In this document: positions 9,701 through 17,330 of the stretch, one piece after another | Numbering within the stretch: the first letter of the stretch is position 1 | How the letters are laid out: each line of letters begins with the position of its first letter | DNA from: Ramlibacter sp. | Lineage (GTDB): Bacteria; Pseudomonadota; Gammaproteobacteria; Burkholderiales; Burkholderiaceae_C | Direction of reading: 5' to 3' | Length of the DNA: 64,000 bases | Assembly: GCF_028291745.1 (NCBI RefSeq) | Contig: NZ_JAQGNQ010000101.1 | Coordinates: 27,307 to 91,306 of the forward strand | Made by a program: the position numbers and the translations under genes | The notes under the pieces: model-generated | Seen by the model: the letters and a program-made list of their open reading frames with translations, nothing else | What the model was told of the DNA's origin: nothing | Databases searched by the model: none

Positions 9701-10265
9701 GGTGCGGCGCGAACGCCTGCAGGTCGACGCCCGGCAGCACCGTATGGCACGGCACCCAGGGCGGCACGTCGACCGCGAGCTTGTCCTGCAGCACCACCGC
9801 AGCGTCGGCCAGGCCGATGAAGTCGTGGAAGCGCAAGGGATGCGACAGCGCTGCGGGCAGGCGCGCGGCGATCTCGTCGTCGTGCAGCGGCAGCAGCGCC
9901 TCGGTGTCGCTCACGCCAAGCACCTGCTGTGCGATCCAGCCCTCGTTGTCTTCCAGGTACATCACGAGCGGCGCGGGATGGCGTGCGAGCCAGGCAGTGA
10001 CGAAGCGGCGCACGTTCTCGCGCGGGGTCCAGGCGTGCACGACGTCCGCGGGGCGGCCGTCGGGGAAGAGTTGCTGCGGCGCGTCCAGCGCCTCCTGGTG
10101 CGAGACAACGCGGCCATGAAACGGGGCCGCTTCGGGCTGCTGGCCGTGCTGCGCCACGGCCACTGCGCACCGGTGCCCCGCGGCCGTGAGCTCGCGCGAG
10201 TGCAGCCCCAGCGGGACCGCACTGTTGCTCGCGAGATCGCCATAGAACGCGAACAGCACGTTCAT
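6732..10265 (-). CDS. Three-domain glycosyltransferase (GT4 + GT2 + GT2)
   Basis: The 1177-residue protein contains three catalytic modules. Residues 1-390 are GT4-like, with the late nucleotide-sugar-site segment FLAMGKPVVLPD near 305. Residues 430-500 are charged and predicted helical, probably a coiled coil linking the halves (RERNEELEREAQSLHATL). Residues 618-860 form a GT2 domain starting LISIVMPTYN with a DHDD motif at 710-713. Residues 876-1150 form a second GT2 domain starting VSLVIPTRN, with NNDLEV as its acidic metal site. Such multi-domain enzymes can add several residues of a repeat unit processively. It has no signal peptide and should act on the cytoplasmic face. It is the longest gene in the window. 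Confidence 0.88.
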   Translation of the reverse strand: MNVLFAFYGDLASNSAVPLGLHSRELTAAGHRCAVAVAQHGQQPEAAPFHGRVVSHQEALDAPQQLFPDGRPADVVHAWTPRENVRRFVTAWLARHPAPLVMYLEDNEGWIAQQVLGVSDTEALLPLHDDEIAARLPAALSHPLRFHDFIGLADAAVVLQDKLAVDVPPWVPCHTVLPGVDLQAFAPHPASPALRRQYGVGARERVIVYPGGLNDHTRAGIETLCRAVGLLNAQGQRCRLLRSGPFPLDFLPDLPPEAREAVSDLGVLPRADLPDLLALADVLVQPGKLDPFEDLRLPGKLPEFLAMGKPVVLPDANVAHLLADGENVLLTHTGTAEEIARKCSQVFADPALARRLGEGARRFAQSAFDPQAQAAKLLAVYEQAVRGFDPQAAQRLWGSATQETPPASLLAQRLGQLAAAPALPLAMDARALLQAHQQLCAQAQRRLEALQSGATARELRAVRERNEELEREAQSLHATLRERDAAVLRLEHVAEQYAQALGRVDESVASGTPRLLRVASVRARQAMGMARRVQTLVRQKGGARGFAAAAWRIAANEGWGGVRRRTAWLYAPHRTATARLDPETPPDRNDYQEWVRRYDQPTPESRARLRAQAAALPVRPLISIVMPTYNSQPGWLREAIASVRAQVYEHWELCIADDASTRPEVREILQREAAADPRIKLRLLERNGHISVASNAALEIASGEWIALLDHDDLLAEGTLFWVADAIARNPRARLIYSDEDKVSAEGQRVTPYFKCDWNLDLFYTHNLVTHLGVYHADLVRQVGGFTVGLEGAQDYDLALRCVEHIAPDQVHHIPRILYHWRMHGESTAQSPAAKPYAAAAGLRALQQHLQRRGVDATVSQLPSGLRVQYALPAQPPLVSLVIPTRNGVRLLRRCVESILRKTAYAHYEIIVVDNGSDDPATLKYLEKLRSQAKVRVLRDDRPFNYSALNNAAVQLAGGELVGLLNNDLEVISPDWLSEMVALAVQPDVGVVGARLLYPNGTLQHAGVVLGVGGIAGHAHKNLPRKAYGYFGRACSLQSFSAVTAACLVVRKAIYQQVGGLDEEQLAVAFNDVDFCLRVRAAGLRNVWTPFAELYHHESATRGLDDTPQKQARFAHEVQTMNERWGEQLRNDPAYSPNLTLSFEDFSFAWPPRLPPALTTSVAAASEPPAQMAPQNG

Positions 10266-10272
10266 GGGCGCA

Positions 10273-11958
10273 TCACTTCCGGTTGTCGTTGCGGTACACC
10301 GACACGCGCTCCATCCCGGACACGCGAACCGGACCGGCGATGCGAGTGAAGCCGCCGCGCGCCAGAATCTGGTCGCGGTAGGCGATTGCGTACGGATTGA
10401 TCGGGTGGTGCTCGATCAGCGTGTTGCCGTCTTCCGGGAAGATCAGGTAATCGACATTGCGCACCGCGTCGGAGACCAGGCCCGCCACCTTGTCTTGGTC
10501 GCTCGCACCCGGCAGCGCCTTCCAGTCGTAGGGGTTGGCGAAGCTGACACCGAGGTCGGCCGTCTTCAGGTGCACCCGGCCCTTGATGGCGTTCGAGCCG
10601 TTCAGCGGCACGAAGCCCCGATCGAAGATCAGCGAATTGAAGACCACCGTGGAATCGAGCGTGCCCACGTACGTCACCTCGAAGGACGCCTCGCGTTTGC
10701 CGCGCGCCGCCAGGTCGGCGTCGATCGCGCCGGTGATGTTCTGCAAGGCGGGCGCCAGCGGTCGCCACGGGTCGGCGTTGGTCGTGTGGGTCCGCACGCC
10801 GCCCCAGGCGGTGATGACCACCACGGCGCAGGTGGCCAGCACCGCAGCGCCCACGAGGTGCACATTGGCCGCAGAGCCCGGCCGCCCGGCATACGGTGCC
10901 AGCGCGAACATCAGCAGGCCAGGCACCGACGTCATCGAGACGTAGGGATTGCCGAGACTGGTGCCCAAGGCGATGAGGAAGCCCACCGGCAGCAGGCCCG
11001 TCAGCAGCATGGCCCAGTTCAGCCCGCGCGCGAGGGGCTGCCGACTCGCCACGCGCTGGCAGACGGCCCCGAGGAACACCGCGCCTGCCAGCACGGCCAC
11101 CGGCAGGCCCATGTGGGTCGCAAACACCAGGCGCAGGTGCCCGATGCTTTGCGGCAGCGGCAGCCGCGCGAGCGCGTCGTAATTGCGCGCCGTGTAGTAC
11201 TCGTATAGCAGCTGGAAATTCAGCACGTAGAACCAGCCCGCCAGGACGGCGGCCGTGACGCCGGCTGCCAGGTAGTCGAGCAGGCGGCGACGGCGATCGA
11301 CTCGGGCGACGACCAGGTCGGTGACGCCGGCAATGACCAGCAGCAGGACGACGTAGACGGCGCTGGTCGCGCGAAACAGCAGCGCGGCGGCGAGTGCAAC
11401 GCCCAGCAGAAACCAATGCCGGCGCGCTCCGGTCGCCCGCGCCACCGCCAGCACGGCGCCGGCCGTGCCGAGTGCAAGCGCCTGCGCGAGGTCCATCCGA
11501 AGGTCGGACAGTCCGCCGTTGAAAAAGAACACCGCCGCGTACGTGACGGTGAGCATCGCGAACGCCGCCGCCATCGGGCGTTCGTAGCAGGCAACGCGGC
11601 GGAAGAACAGATAGGCGGCGGCGACCTGCGCCCCGACCAGCGGCAGTTGCAACAGCACCGCGTCGGCGCGGGCAGGCTGGAGCAGCGGCCCCAGCAAGGC
11701 CGATTCCACCCAGGGCAGGAACACGGTCGAATTGACGCTGCCCAGGCGCACGGCGGAGAGCACGCCTTCGCTGCGAGCGCGCACCATCAATTCGGCCATG
11801 AAGTTCATGTACGACAGCGAGTCGTAGAAGGGGCCGTAGGAGCGGTAGTAGAGCCCGTTGAGATAGATGGCGAAAGCGGCCAGCGCTACCACGGCCAGGC
11901 CCATGGCGAGCACGGTCGTGCGGGCGGAGACCGGCAGCGCTGCCTGCGGCACGGACAT
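10273..11958 (-). CDS. GT-C-like polytopic membrane protein (tandem paralogue 2)
   Basis: The 561-residue protein has about ten membrane helices and a soluble C-terminal 150 residues. After helix 1 there is a conserved loop reading YRSYGPFYDSLSYMNFMAEL, with an acidic residue as in GT-C transferases that use polyprenyl-phosphate sugars. It shares this loop, a GGLSDLRMDLAQALALG motif, an FRATSAVY segment and the C-terminal ending (RISPMESVSVYWNE in the neighbour, RVSGMERVSVYRND here) with the gene immediately upstream, so the two arose by tandem duplication. The ATG at 11958 is 11 bases after the neighbour's stop; residues upstream of it in frame are shadow. Function is inferred as lipid-linked sugar transfer or polymerisation. 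Confidence 0.7.
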   Translation of the reverse strand: MSVPQAALPVSARTTVLAMGLAVVALAAFAIYLNGLYYRSYGPFYDSLSYMNFMAELMVRARSEGVLSAVRLGSVNSTVFLPWVESALLGPLLQPARADAVLLQLPLVGAQVAAAYLFFRRVACYERPMAAAFAMLTVTYAAVFFFNGGLSDLRMDLAQALALGTAGAVLAVARATGARRHWFLLGVALAAALLFRATSAVYVVLLLVIAGVTDLVVARVDRRRRLLDYLAAGVTAAVLAGWFYVLNFQLLYEYYTARNYDALARLPLPQSIGHLRLVFATHMGLPVAVLAGAVFLGAVCQRVASRQPLARGLNWAMLLTGLLPVGFLIALGTSLGNPYVSMTSVPGLLMFALAPYAGRPGSAANVHLVGAAVLATCAVVVITAWGGVRTHTTNADPWRPLAPALQNITGAIDADLAARGKREASFEVTYVGTLDSTVVFNSLIFDRGFVPLNGSNAIKGRVHLKTADLGVSFANPYDWKALPGASDQDKVAGLVSDAVRNVDYLIFPEDGNTLIEHHPINPYAIAYRDQILARGGFTRIAGPVRVSGMERVSVYRNDNRK

Positions 11959-11969
11959 GGGGCTGGTGG

Positions 11970-13694
11970 TCAATGGGCGTGCTCGTTCCAGTACACCGAT
12001 ACCGACTCCATGGGCGAGATGCGGATGGGCCCGACCACGCGGGTGACGCCGGGGCTCGACGTCAGCAAGTCGCGGTACGCGAAGGCATAGGGCGTGCTGG
12101 GCAGGCCAGGCTGCAAGTGGGTGCTGTTCTCCGGGACGATCAGGTAATCGGCATCCTTGAGCGTGCCGGCGGCCAGCGTGTGGATCTTGTCCTGGCCCGT
12201 CGCGCCGGGAAGCGCGTTCCACTGGATCGGGTTCGCCAGCAGACCCGGGCCGCGCATCTCGCTCGCCATGATGGCCAGCCCGTCGCGGGTGGAACGGGTG
12301 GTGATGTCATAGACGTAGCCCTGCTCGAACACCAGCGAGTTGACGACCGCGACCGAGTCCAGGCCACCGGCATACGCGACGTCGAACTTGACGAGATCCC
12401 TGTTGCGCATCTGCAGGTCGTGGTGGATCGCGTTGGTGAGCTGCGTCAGGCCGTCCATGGTCGGCGTGTACGGCGACGCTGCGCGCGAGTGTGTGTCGAT
12501 GGCCACGGGCACCGCCACGAGCACCGCCACCGCGCCGGCCACGACGTAGCTCACGGTCCGCCGGCGGCTCCACACGGTCTCGGTGCTCGCCGCGTACGGA
12601 GCCAGCCCGAACAGCAAGGCGCCGGGAACCGCCACCATCGACACATAGGGATTCAGCGCCGCGCCGAACAGCACCAGGAAGCAGAGCGGCAGCAGGCCGG
12701 CCAGCATCGGCAGCCAGTTCAGCCCGCTGCGGAACGACTGGCGGGACGCATGGCGGGAGTACAACTGCGTGAGGAACACGAACACCATCAGCAGGCAGAT
12801 CGGCTTGCCCAGGTGCTGGCTCACCAGGAAGCGCAGGTGGTAGACGCTCTGGCTCAGCGGCAATCTCGCGTTGGCGTCGTAGTTCCACACGAGGTAGTAG
12901 TAACGCAGGTAGGCAAAATTGACGACGTAGAACCATCCCGAAATGGCGAGCGCCACGCCGCCGCCGACGAAGTAGCGCGCCAGCCGCGGCTTGAACTCGC
13001 TGCGGTACAGGATGAAGTCGATGACGGCGGCTACGCCGCACAGCAGCACTGCGTACACCGGGGTGGTGGCGCGGAACAGGAAGGCCACGCCGAGGATTAC
13101 GCCGAAGATGAGCCAGTCGCGCAGCCGCTGCGTGACGCGCGCCACCGACAGGAAGGCGACAGCGGCACCGAAGGCCAGCGCCTGCGAAAGGTCCAGGCGC
13201 AGGTCGGACAGTCCTCCGTTCACCCGGAACACCGCGAGGAAGGACACCGTCACCATCGCGAAGCACACGCACACCGCCTGCGGATAGCGCGCGATGCGGC
13301 GGAAGAAATAGTACGAACCGAGGGCCTGCGCCAGCACCAGCGGCAACTGGATCAGCACCGATTGCTCGCGCACGGGGTTGACGAACAGCGCGAGCAGCGC
13401 CCCTTCGAGCCAGGGAAAGAAGACGGTTTGGCCGCCAATCGCCACCCGCAGCGCGGCCTTCATGTCCTGCGCGCGCACGGTGCCCATCACCTTGGCGAGC
13501 TGCGTGGTGTACGACATCGAGTCGTAGAAGGGCCCCTGCCGTGAGTAGTAAACCTGGTTCAGGTAGGTTGCATAGAGGGCCAGCAATGCGATCAGGGCCA
13601 GCAGCACCAGGACCGGTTTCGTGATCCAGGTCCCGGCGGTATTGGTCGGTTCCGTTGCCACCCAGTTGGTCGCTTGTTGTGACGCGTCCATCAT
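11970..13694 (-). CDS. GT-C-like polytopic membrane protein (tandem paralogue 1)
   Basis: The 574-residue protein has an N-terminal cytoplasmic tail of about 28 residues, about ten membrane helices and a soluble C-terminus. The loop YSRQGPFYDSMSYTTQLAKV after helix 1 and GGLSDLRLDLSQALAFG in the third helix region match the downstream paralogue at 10273-11958. Two adjacent ATG codons (13694, 13691) are possible starts. It follows the FAD oxidoreductase stop by four bases. The pair may transfer related sugars or act as a heterodimer. I do not recognise a named family beyond a general resemblance to GT-C membrane transferases, and no catalytic role can be proven from sequence. Confidence 0.7.
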   Translation of the reverse strand: MMDASQQATNWVATEPTNTAGTWITKPVLVLLALIALLALYATYLNQVYYSRQGPFYDSMSYTTQLAKVMGTVRAQDMKAALRVAIGGQTVFFPWLEGALLALFVNPVREQSVLIQLPLVLAQALGSYYFFRRIARYPQAVCVCFAMVTVSFLAVFRVNGGLSDLRLDLSQALAFGAAVAFLSVARVTQRLRDWLIFGVILGVAFLFRATTPVYAVLLCGVAAVIDFILYRSEFKPRLARYFVGGGVALAISGWFYVVNFAYLRYYYLVWNYDANARLPLSQSVYHLRFLVSQHLGKPICLLMVFVFLTQLYSRHASRQSFRSGLNWLPMLAGLLPLCFLVLFGAALNPYVSMVAVPGALLFGLAPYAASTETVWSRRRTVSYVVAGAVAVLVAVPVAIDTHSRAASPYTPTMDGLTQLTNAIHHDLQMRNRDLVKFDVAYAGGLDSVAVVNSLVFEQGYVYDITTRSTRDGLAIMASEMRGPGLLANPIQWNALPGATGQDKIHTLAAGTLKDADYLIVPENSTHLQPGLPSTPYAFAYRDLLTSSPGVTRVVGPIRISPMESVSVYWNEHAH

Positions 13695-13698
13695 CGCC

Positions 13699-15072
13699 TC
13701 AGGTTGTCACCGGTGCCGGCAGGGCGGCGCCGCTGCGGTCCCTGAGCGGCTGCGCCAGCCGCTCGGCCACCAGGGCTGCCATTGCCCTGCCCTCGCGGAT
13801 CGCGTAGTTGGTGCCGCGGTCCTCGGGATAGATCTGCGCCATGGTGGTGACGTGGCCATTGGCGAATGGTGTCTCCACCCCGGGCACGTAACTGGAGTAG
13901 TCGCGCTCGGTCACCGGCTGCGCGTACTCGGAACGCCACACGCGGAAGTCCTGCACCCACGAGCGATCGAGCTTGGGGAACATGCGCTTGAGGTGCGACA
14001 GCGCGAACTCCAGGTACTGCTCGTCGCTGTATTGCCAGACCGGATCTTGCACCGCGAGATAGCGCGAGAGAAAGGCGATGTGCGAGCCCTTGTAGTTCTC
14101 GGGCAGGTCGAAGTTGGTGTGCTCGATCACTCCCACAAACGGGAAGCCGGCATCGTTGACATTGAGCCAGTAGGTGTCCGAGAGGCTGCGGTCCAGGCGC
14201 AGCACCAGGCACATGTTGCCCAGGTACTTCACGCGCCGCAGCTTCTGCAGCCATGGCGCGGGCGCGCTGCCTTCGAAGATGTCGGCGATGATCGGAAAGG
14301 CGGGCGTGAAGACGAACTCACGCCCCTGCACCTCGCCGCCGTTCGTGCCAAGCGCGACGATCCGGCCGCCCTCGCTGCGCACTCCGGTCACGGCCTGCCC
14401 CAGGCTCACCTCGCCACCCAGGCGCCGGATCTCGGCCACCATGGCTTCGGCGAGCCGGCCGAAGCCGCCCTTGAAATAGGCCAGCTCCTCGCCGCCCTTG
14501 GCGTTGCGGGTGCTGCCGCGCAGCACCAGCTTCTTCCACATCCATACCGCGTTCACGGCTTCGGCGAACACCGAGAACTTGGACTCGATCAGCGGCTGCC
14601 ACACCACGCGGTACACGCCCTTGCCGCACAGCGGCTCCAGCCATTCGCGGATGCTCAGGTGCTCGATCGTCTTCCAGTCCTTGATACGGCGCACCTGCAG
14701 CACGAGCAGGCCGAGGCGGAAGCGGTCGACCAGCGACAAGGCGGTGAAACGCAGCAGGTCCAGCGGCGTGGAGAGCTTCCACATGCGGCCGTTGAAGTAC
14801 ATCCCGGTGCGGCTCGGAAGGGTGACGATGTTGCCCTCCATCCCCAGCTCCTTCACCAGCTCCGGCACGAACACGTCGTTGTTGAACCAGTGGTGGTAGA
14901 ACTTCTCGATGCGCACGCCGTCGGAAAATTCGAAGGTGCCTGCCAGCCCGCCGACGGAATCGTCCGCCTCGATCACCCGCACGCTGCGGCCCTGCCTGGC
15001 CAGCGCGTAAGCGGTGGTGAGTCCGGCGAAGCCGCCGCCGACGATCACCGCGTCGTATTTCTTTTCGGTCAT
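13699..15072 (-). CDS. FAD-dependent amine-oxidase-like oxidoreductase (copy 2)
   Basis: The 457-residue protein starts with the dinucleotide motif VIVGGGFAGLTTAYALA, followed by GGLAGTFEF, the standard second FAD contact of the protoporphyrinogen oxidase/amine oxidase class. A conserved RIEKFYHHWFNND segment follows. The C-terminal flavin motif reads TTMAQIYPEDRGTNYAIREG. It resembles oxidoreductases repeatedly annotated beside GtrA and polyprenyl-phosphate GT2 genes, and it has that same neighbourhood here: GtrA and GT2 are upstream. It is a paralogue of the 2137-3462 gene. The biochemical substrate is unknown; oxidation or epimerisation of a lipid-linked sugar is a reasonable guess from context only. 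Confidence 0.82.
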   Translation of the reverse strand: MTEKKYDAVIVGGGFAGLTTAYALARQGRSVRVIEADDSVGGLAGTFEFSDGVRIEKFYHHWFNNDVFVPELVKELGMEGNIVTLPSRTGMYFNGRMWKLSTPLDLLRFTALSLVDRFRLGLLVLQVRRIKDWKTIEHLSIREWLEPLCGKGVYRVVWQPLIESKFSVFAEAVNAVWMWKKLVLRGSTRNAKGGEELAYFKGGFGRLAEAMVAEIRRLGGEVSLGQAVTGVRSEGGRIVALGTNGGEVQGREFVFTPAFPIIADIFEGSAPAPWLQKLRRVKYLGNMCLVLRLDRSLSDTYWLNVNDAGFPFVGVIEHTNFDLPENYKGSHIAFLSRYLAVQDPVWQYSDEQYLEFALSHLKRMFPKLDRSWVQDFRVWRSEYAQPVTERDYSSYVPGVETPFANGHVTTMAQIYPEDRGTNYAIREGRAMAALVAERLAQPLRDRSGAALPAPVTT

Positions 15073-15108
15073 TGTCTGTCTGGTCTGCTGGGGGGCGCCC
15101 GCGTGGTC

Positions 15109-15495
15109 TCACGCGGGCGATTGCTGCGGTGTCTCGTTGAACGTGATGCGGCGATTGAGGGAGAACTGGATCAGCACCACGAAGGGCAGCGTGAGCAGCT
15201 TGGCGATGCGCGCGTCCATGCGCAGGTGGTCGACCAGCACCCACAGCATGGCCGCCGAGGCCGTGAAGCCGACCGCCGCCACGCCGAAGAAGATCGCCAT
15301 CCGCCGCAGCACCTTGCTCTTGACGCCGAACGTGATGCGCCGGTTGAGAAAGAAACTCAGGAGCGTGCCGGCCAGGTAGCCCGCCACGTTGGCGACCTGG
15401 TAGCCGACGCCCGCCGTGACCAGCAGGTAGTAGGTGGCGTAGTCCGTGCCGACGCCGAGGCCGCCGCAGATGCAATACAGGAGAAGCTGGCTCAC
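15109..15495 (-). CDS. GtrA family membrane protein (copy 2), GTG start
   Basis: The 128-residue protein has four predicted helices. Two copies of a family hallmark, FFLNRRITFG near residue 48 and FSLNRRITFN near residue 111, lie at the ends of helices 2 and 4. The start is GTG at 15495, overlapping the GT2 stop by four bases (GTGA); no ATG fits this frame nearby. GtrA-type proteins are thought to translocate undecaprenyl-phosphate-linked sugars made by a partner GT2 such as GtrB. The coupled GT2 directly upstream has two C-terminal helices like GtrB, so the pair looks like a classic flippase/transferase module. Confidence 0.9.
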   Translation of the reverse strand: MSQLLLYCICGGLGVGTDYATYYLLVTAGVGYQVANVAGYLAGTLLSFFLNRRITFGVKSKVLRRMAIFFGVAAVGFTASAAMLWVLVDHLRMDARIAKLLTLPFVVLIQFSLNRRITFNETPQQSPA

Positions 15496-16466
15496 CGGGT
15501 TCCTTCCGTGCTGGTGGTGTGCGCGAGGCCCACCGTCTGGTCGATCACGTACTGCGGCCGGCCGTTGATGGTCAGGAGCACGCGTCCGAGGTATTCGCCG
15601 ATCATTCCCAGCGCGAGCAGTTGCGCGCCGCCCAGGATCAGCAGCGTGACGATCAGCGAAGACCAGCCCACCGGCATGATGTTGATGGTGAAGCGCTGGA
15701 GCACGAAGAACAGCGCCAGCAGGAAGCCCAGGCCGGAGAAGATCATCCCGAGCAGGGACGTGAGCCGCAGCGGCACGATCGAGAAGTTGGTGGCCATCTT
15801 CAGCCACAGCGACACCGACTTGCGCATGCCGTACCGGCTGGTGCCGGCGAAGCGCCCGTGGTGGTCGACGTCCACCGTCGCGATGTTGCGGGTCGCCTGC
15901 AGGATCAGGCCATCGATGTACACGTAAGGGCCGCGGTACTTGAGGATCTCGTCGCGGATCTCCGACTTCATCGCCCGGAACGGCGACAGGTAAAGATCGT
16001 GCGGCTTCTGCAGCAGGTAGTCGGCAACCGCGTTGTTCAGGCGGCTGCCCATCACCTTCCACGCCTTGTGTTGCCGGTTCTTGAAGCGCGCATAGGCGAT
16101 GTCGTGGCCGGCGTCGAGCTGCCGCACCAGCGCCGGGATGTCGCGGGGCGAATGCTGCAGGTCGTCGTCCATCGTGACGATCACGCGGCCGCGCGCGCGG
16201 CCGAAGCCCGCCATCAGCGCATTGTGCTGGCCGGCGTTCATGCGCAGCAGGATACCGTTCACCGTGGGATAGCGCGCGCTCAGGGACTGGATCACGCGCC
16301 AGCTGTCGTCGGGCGAGCGGTCACACACGAAGATGATCTCGTGGCTGGGGGCGACGTCCGGCGCGGCGGAGAGCTCCTTCTCGATCTGCGCAACGAGCTC
16401 GGGCAGTACGGCCTCGCTGCCGTAGACCGGCACGACGATGGACAGCTCAGGACGCGTCGGAACCAT
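15492..16466 (-). CDS. GtrB-like polyprenyl-phosphate sugar transferase (GT2)
   Basis: The 324-residue protein starts LSIVVPVYGSE, has the metal-binding DDDLQHSP motif near residue 107, and an interfacial region followed by two membrane helices at about 230-255 and 265-290. This is the layout of GtrB, ArnC and DPM1-like enzymes, which move a sugar or aminosugar from a nucleotide donor to undecaprenyl phosphate on the cytoplasmic face. The GtrA gene follows with a four-base overlap, and the small epimerase upstream overlaps by 20 bases. The sugar cannot be deduced, but the product probably feeds GT-C-like enzymes encoded downstream. Confidence 0.88.
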   Translation of the reverse strand: MVPTRPELSIVVPVYGSEAVLPELVAQIEKELSAAPDVAPSHEIIFVCDRSPDDSWRVIQSLSARYPTVNGILLRMNAGQHNALMAGFGRARGRVIVTMDDDLQHSPRDIPALVRQLDAGHDIAYARFKNRQHKAWKVMGSRLNNAVADYLLQKPHDLYLSPFRAMKSEIRDEILKYRGPYVYIDGLILQATRNIATVDVDHHGRFAGTSRYGMRKSVSLWLKMATNFSIVPLRLTSLLGMIFSGLGFLLALFFVLQRFTINIMPVGWSSLIVTLLILGGAQLLALGMIGEYLGRVLLTINGRPQYVIDQTVGLAHTTSTEGTR

Positions 16467-17139
16467 AGTACTTCTCAATGACCCGGCGAACGTAGGTGCT
16501 GTCGAATCGGACGCCGCACGCCGCGGCGACCGCGACGGCGATGCTGGTGTCGATCGGATAGCTGCCTCCGGCCTCTCGCCTGGTGTAGCACGCCCCGCGA
16601 CCGAGCACGGCCTCGAACACGCGCACCAGTTCGGGGATCGAGGTGTAGAAGGGCGAAGCGATCTCGGTGATCCTGCCCTCCCCGCCGCCGTCCTGCAGCA
16701 GCTTGCGCACGATGCAGGCAACGTCGTCGACGTCGATCAGGTTGCGGCGCGCCTGCGTCCACGCCTCGAACGGCTCCCCCGTGGAGACCTTGCCGTACAG
16801 ATAATTGGTCAGCGTGTTGGGATTGCGGGTGCGGCCCACCACCTGCGGCAGGCGGAAGATGGCGAACCGGGGCGACCCGCGCACAAGTTCCTCCATCGCC
16901 TTCTTGTGCGTGACGTAGGGAGTGCCGGCGAGCTCCTCGTCGTTGATGCTGCAGGTGCTGAAGTAAAGCAGCAGCGCGGGGCGGTCGACGAATTGCTCCA
17001 GCAGCCGGCGCTCGCGCAGGAATTCCTCACCTCGCATCTCGCGCGAGTTCGACACGCCGGAGGCGTAGACGACCACGTCCTCCGCTTCCTCGTAAAACCG
17101 ACGAAACGCATTCGCCAGGAGACCGTTGCCGACGATCAT
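16447..17139 (-). CDS. Short NAD-dependent epimerase/dehydratase-like protein
   Basis: At 230 residues this is shorter than the 300-340 residues usual for extended SDRs. It begins directly with a compressed nucleotide-binding motif (MIVGNGLLANAF), then has YFSTCSINDEE (serine of the active site) and TPYVTHKKAMEE, which supplies a Y-x3-K pair. FRLPQVVGR is the usual loop before the substrate domain. The frame upstream of the ATG meets a stop codon, so a longer N-terminus is not available. The ribosome binding site is weak. A run of nine cytosines (17187-17195, guanines on the coding strand) lies about 50 bases upstream of the start. It overlaps the GT2 by 20 bases. The sugar substrate is unknown. 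Confidence 0.72.
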   Translation of the reverse strand: MIVGNGLLANAFRRFYEEAEDVVVYASGVSNSREMRGEEFLRERRLLEQFVDRPALLLYFSTCSINDEELAGTPYVTHKKAMEELVRGSPRFAIFRLPQVVGRTRNPNTLTNYLYGKVSTGEPFEAWTQARRNLIDVDDVACIVRKLLQDGGGEGRITEIASPFYTSIPELVRVFEAVLGRGACYTRREAGGSYPIDTSIAVAVAAACGVRFDSTYVRRVIEKYYGSDAS

Positions 17140-17330
17140 GGCGCACCCACCCGCGCACTCGGCATCGGCAAGTCACCACGGCGCAGCCCCCCCCCTGTGT
17201 GCGACGCCAGCACTCGAACACACGCGACGATCATCAAACTTCTACTCCCTCCACCATGCGCGGCGAGCCCCGGCCGGGCTGCCGCATTTCACCGAGCATC
17301 TCTGGTGCGCGAACGCGGGTCCTGCCGTCC

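Noticed and set aside
6534..10349. A 1271-codon open frame on the plus strand opposite the three-domain glycosyltransferase
   Set aside because: Its product is rich in histidine, arginine and glutamine with no domain, and it mirrors the GC-rich minus-strand gene with strong family motifs. It is an antisense shadow.
12491..12772. Plus-strand frame rich in proline, arginine and serine
   Set aside because: Composition is an antisense artefact of the GT-C-like gene, which has membrane helices and a paralogue.
13621..15927. A 768-codon plus-strand frame across the FAD oxidoreductase and GtrA genes
   Set aside because: It spans several real minus-strand genes and has no recognisable domain or start signal.
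17027..17221. A small frame upstream of the epimerase that could be fused to it through slippage at the cytosine tract
   Set aside because: The epimerase frame has a stop between the tract and its ATG, so a one-base slip could not make a continuous fusion.
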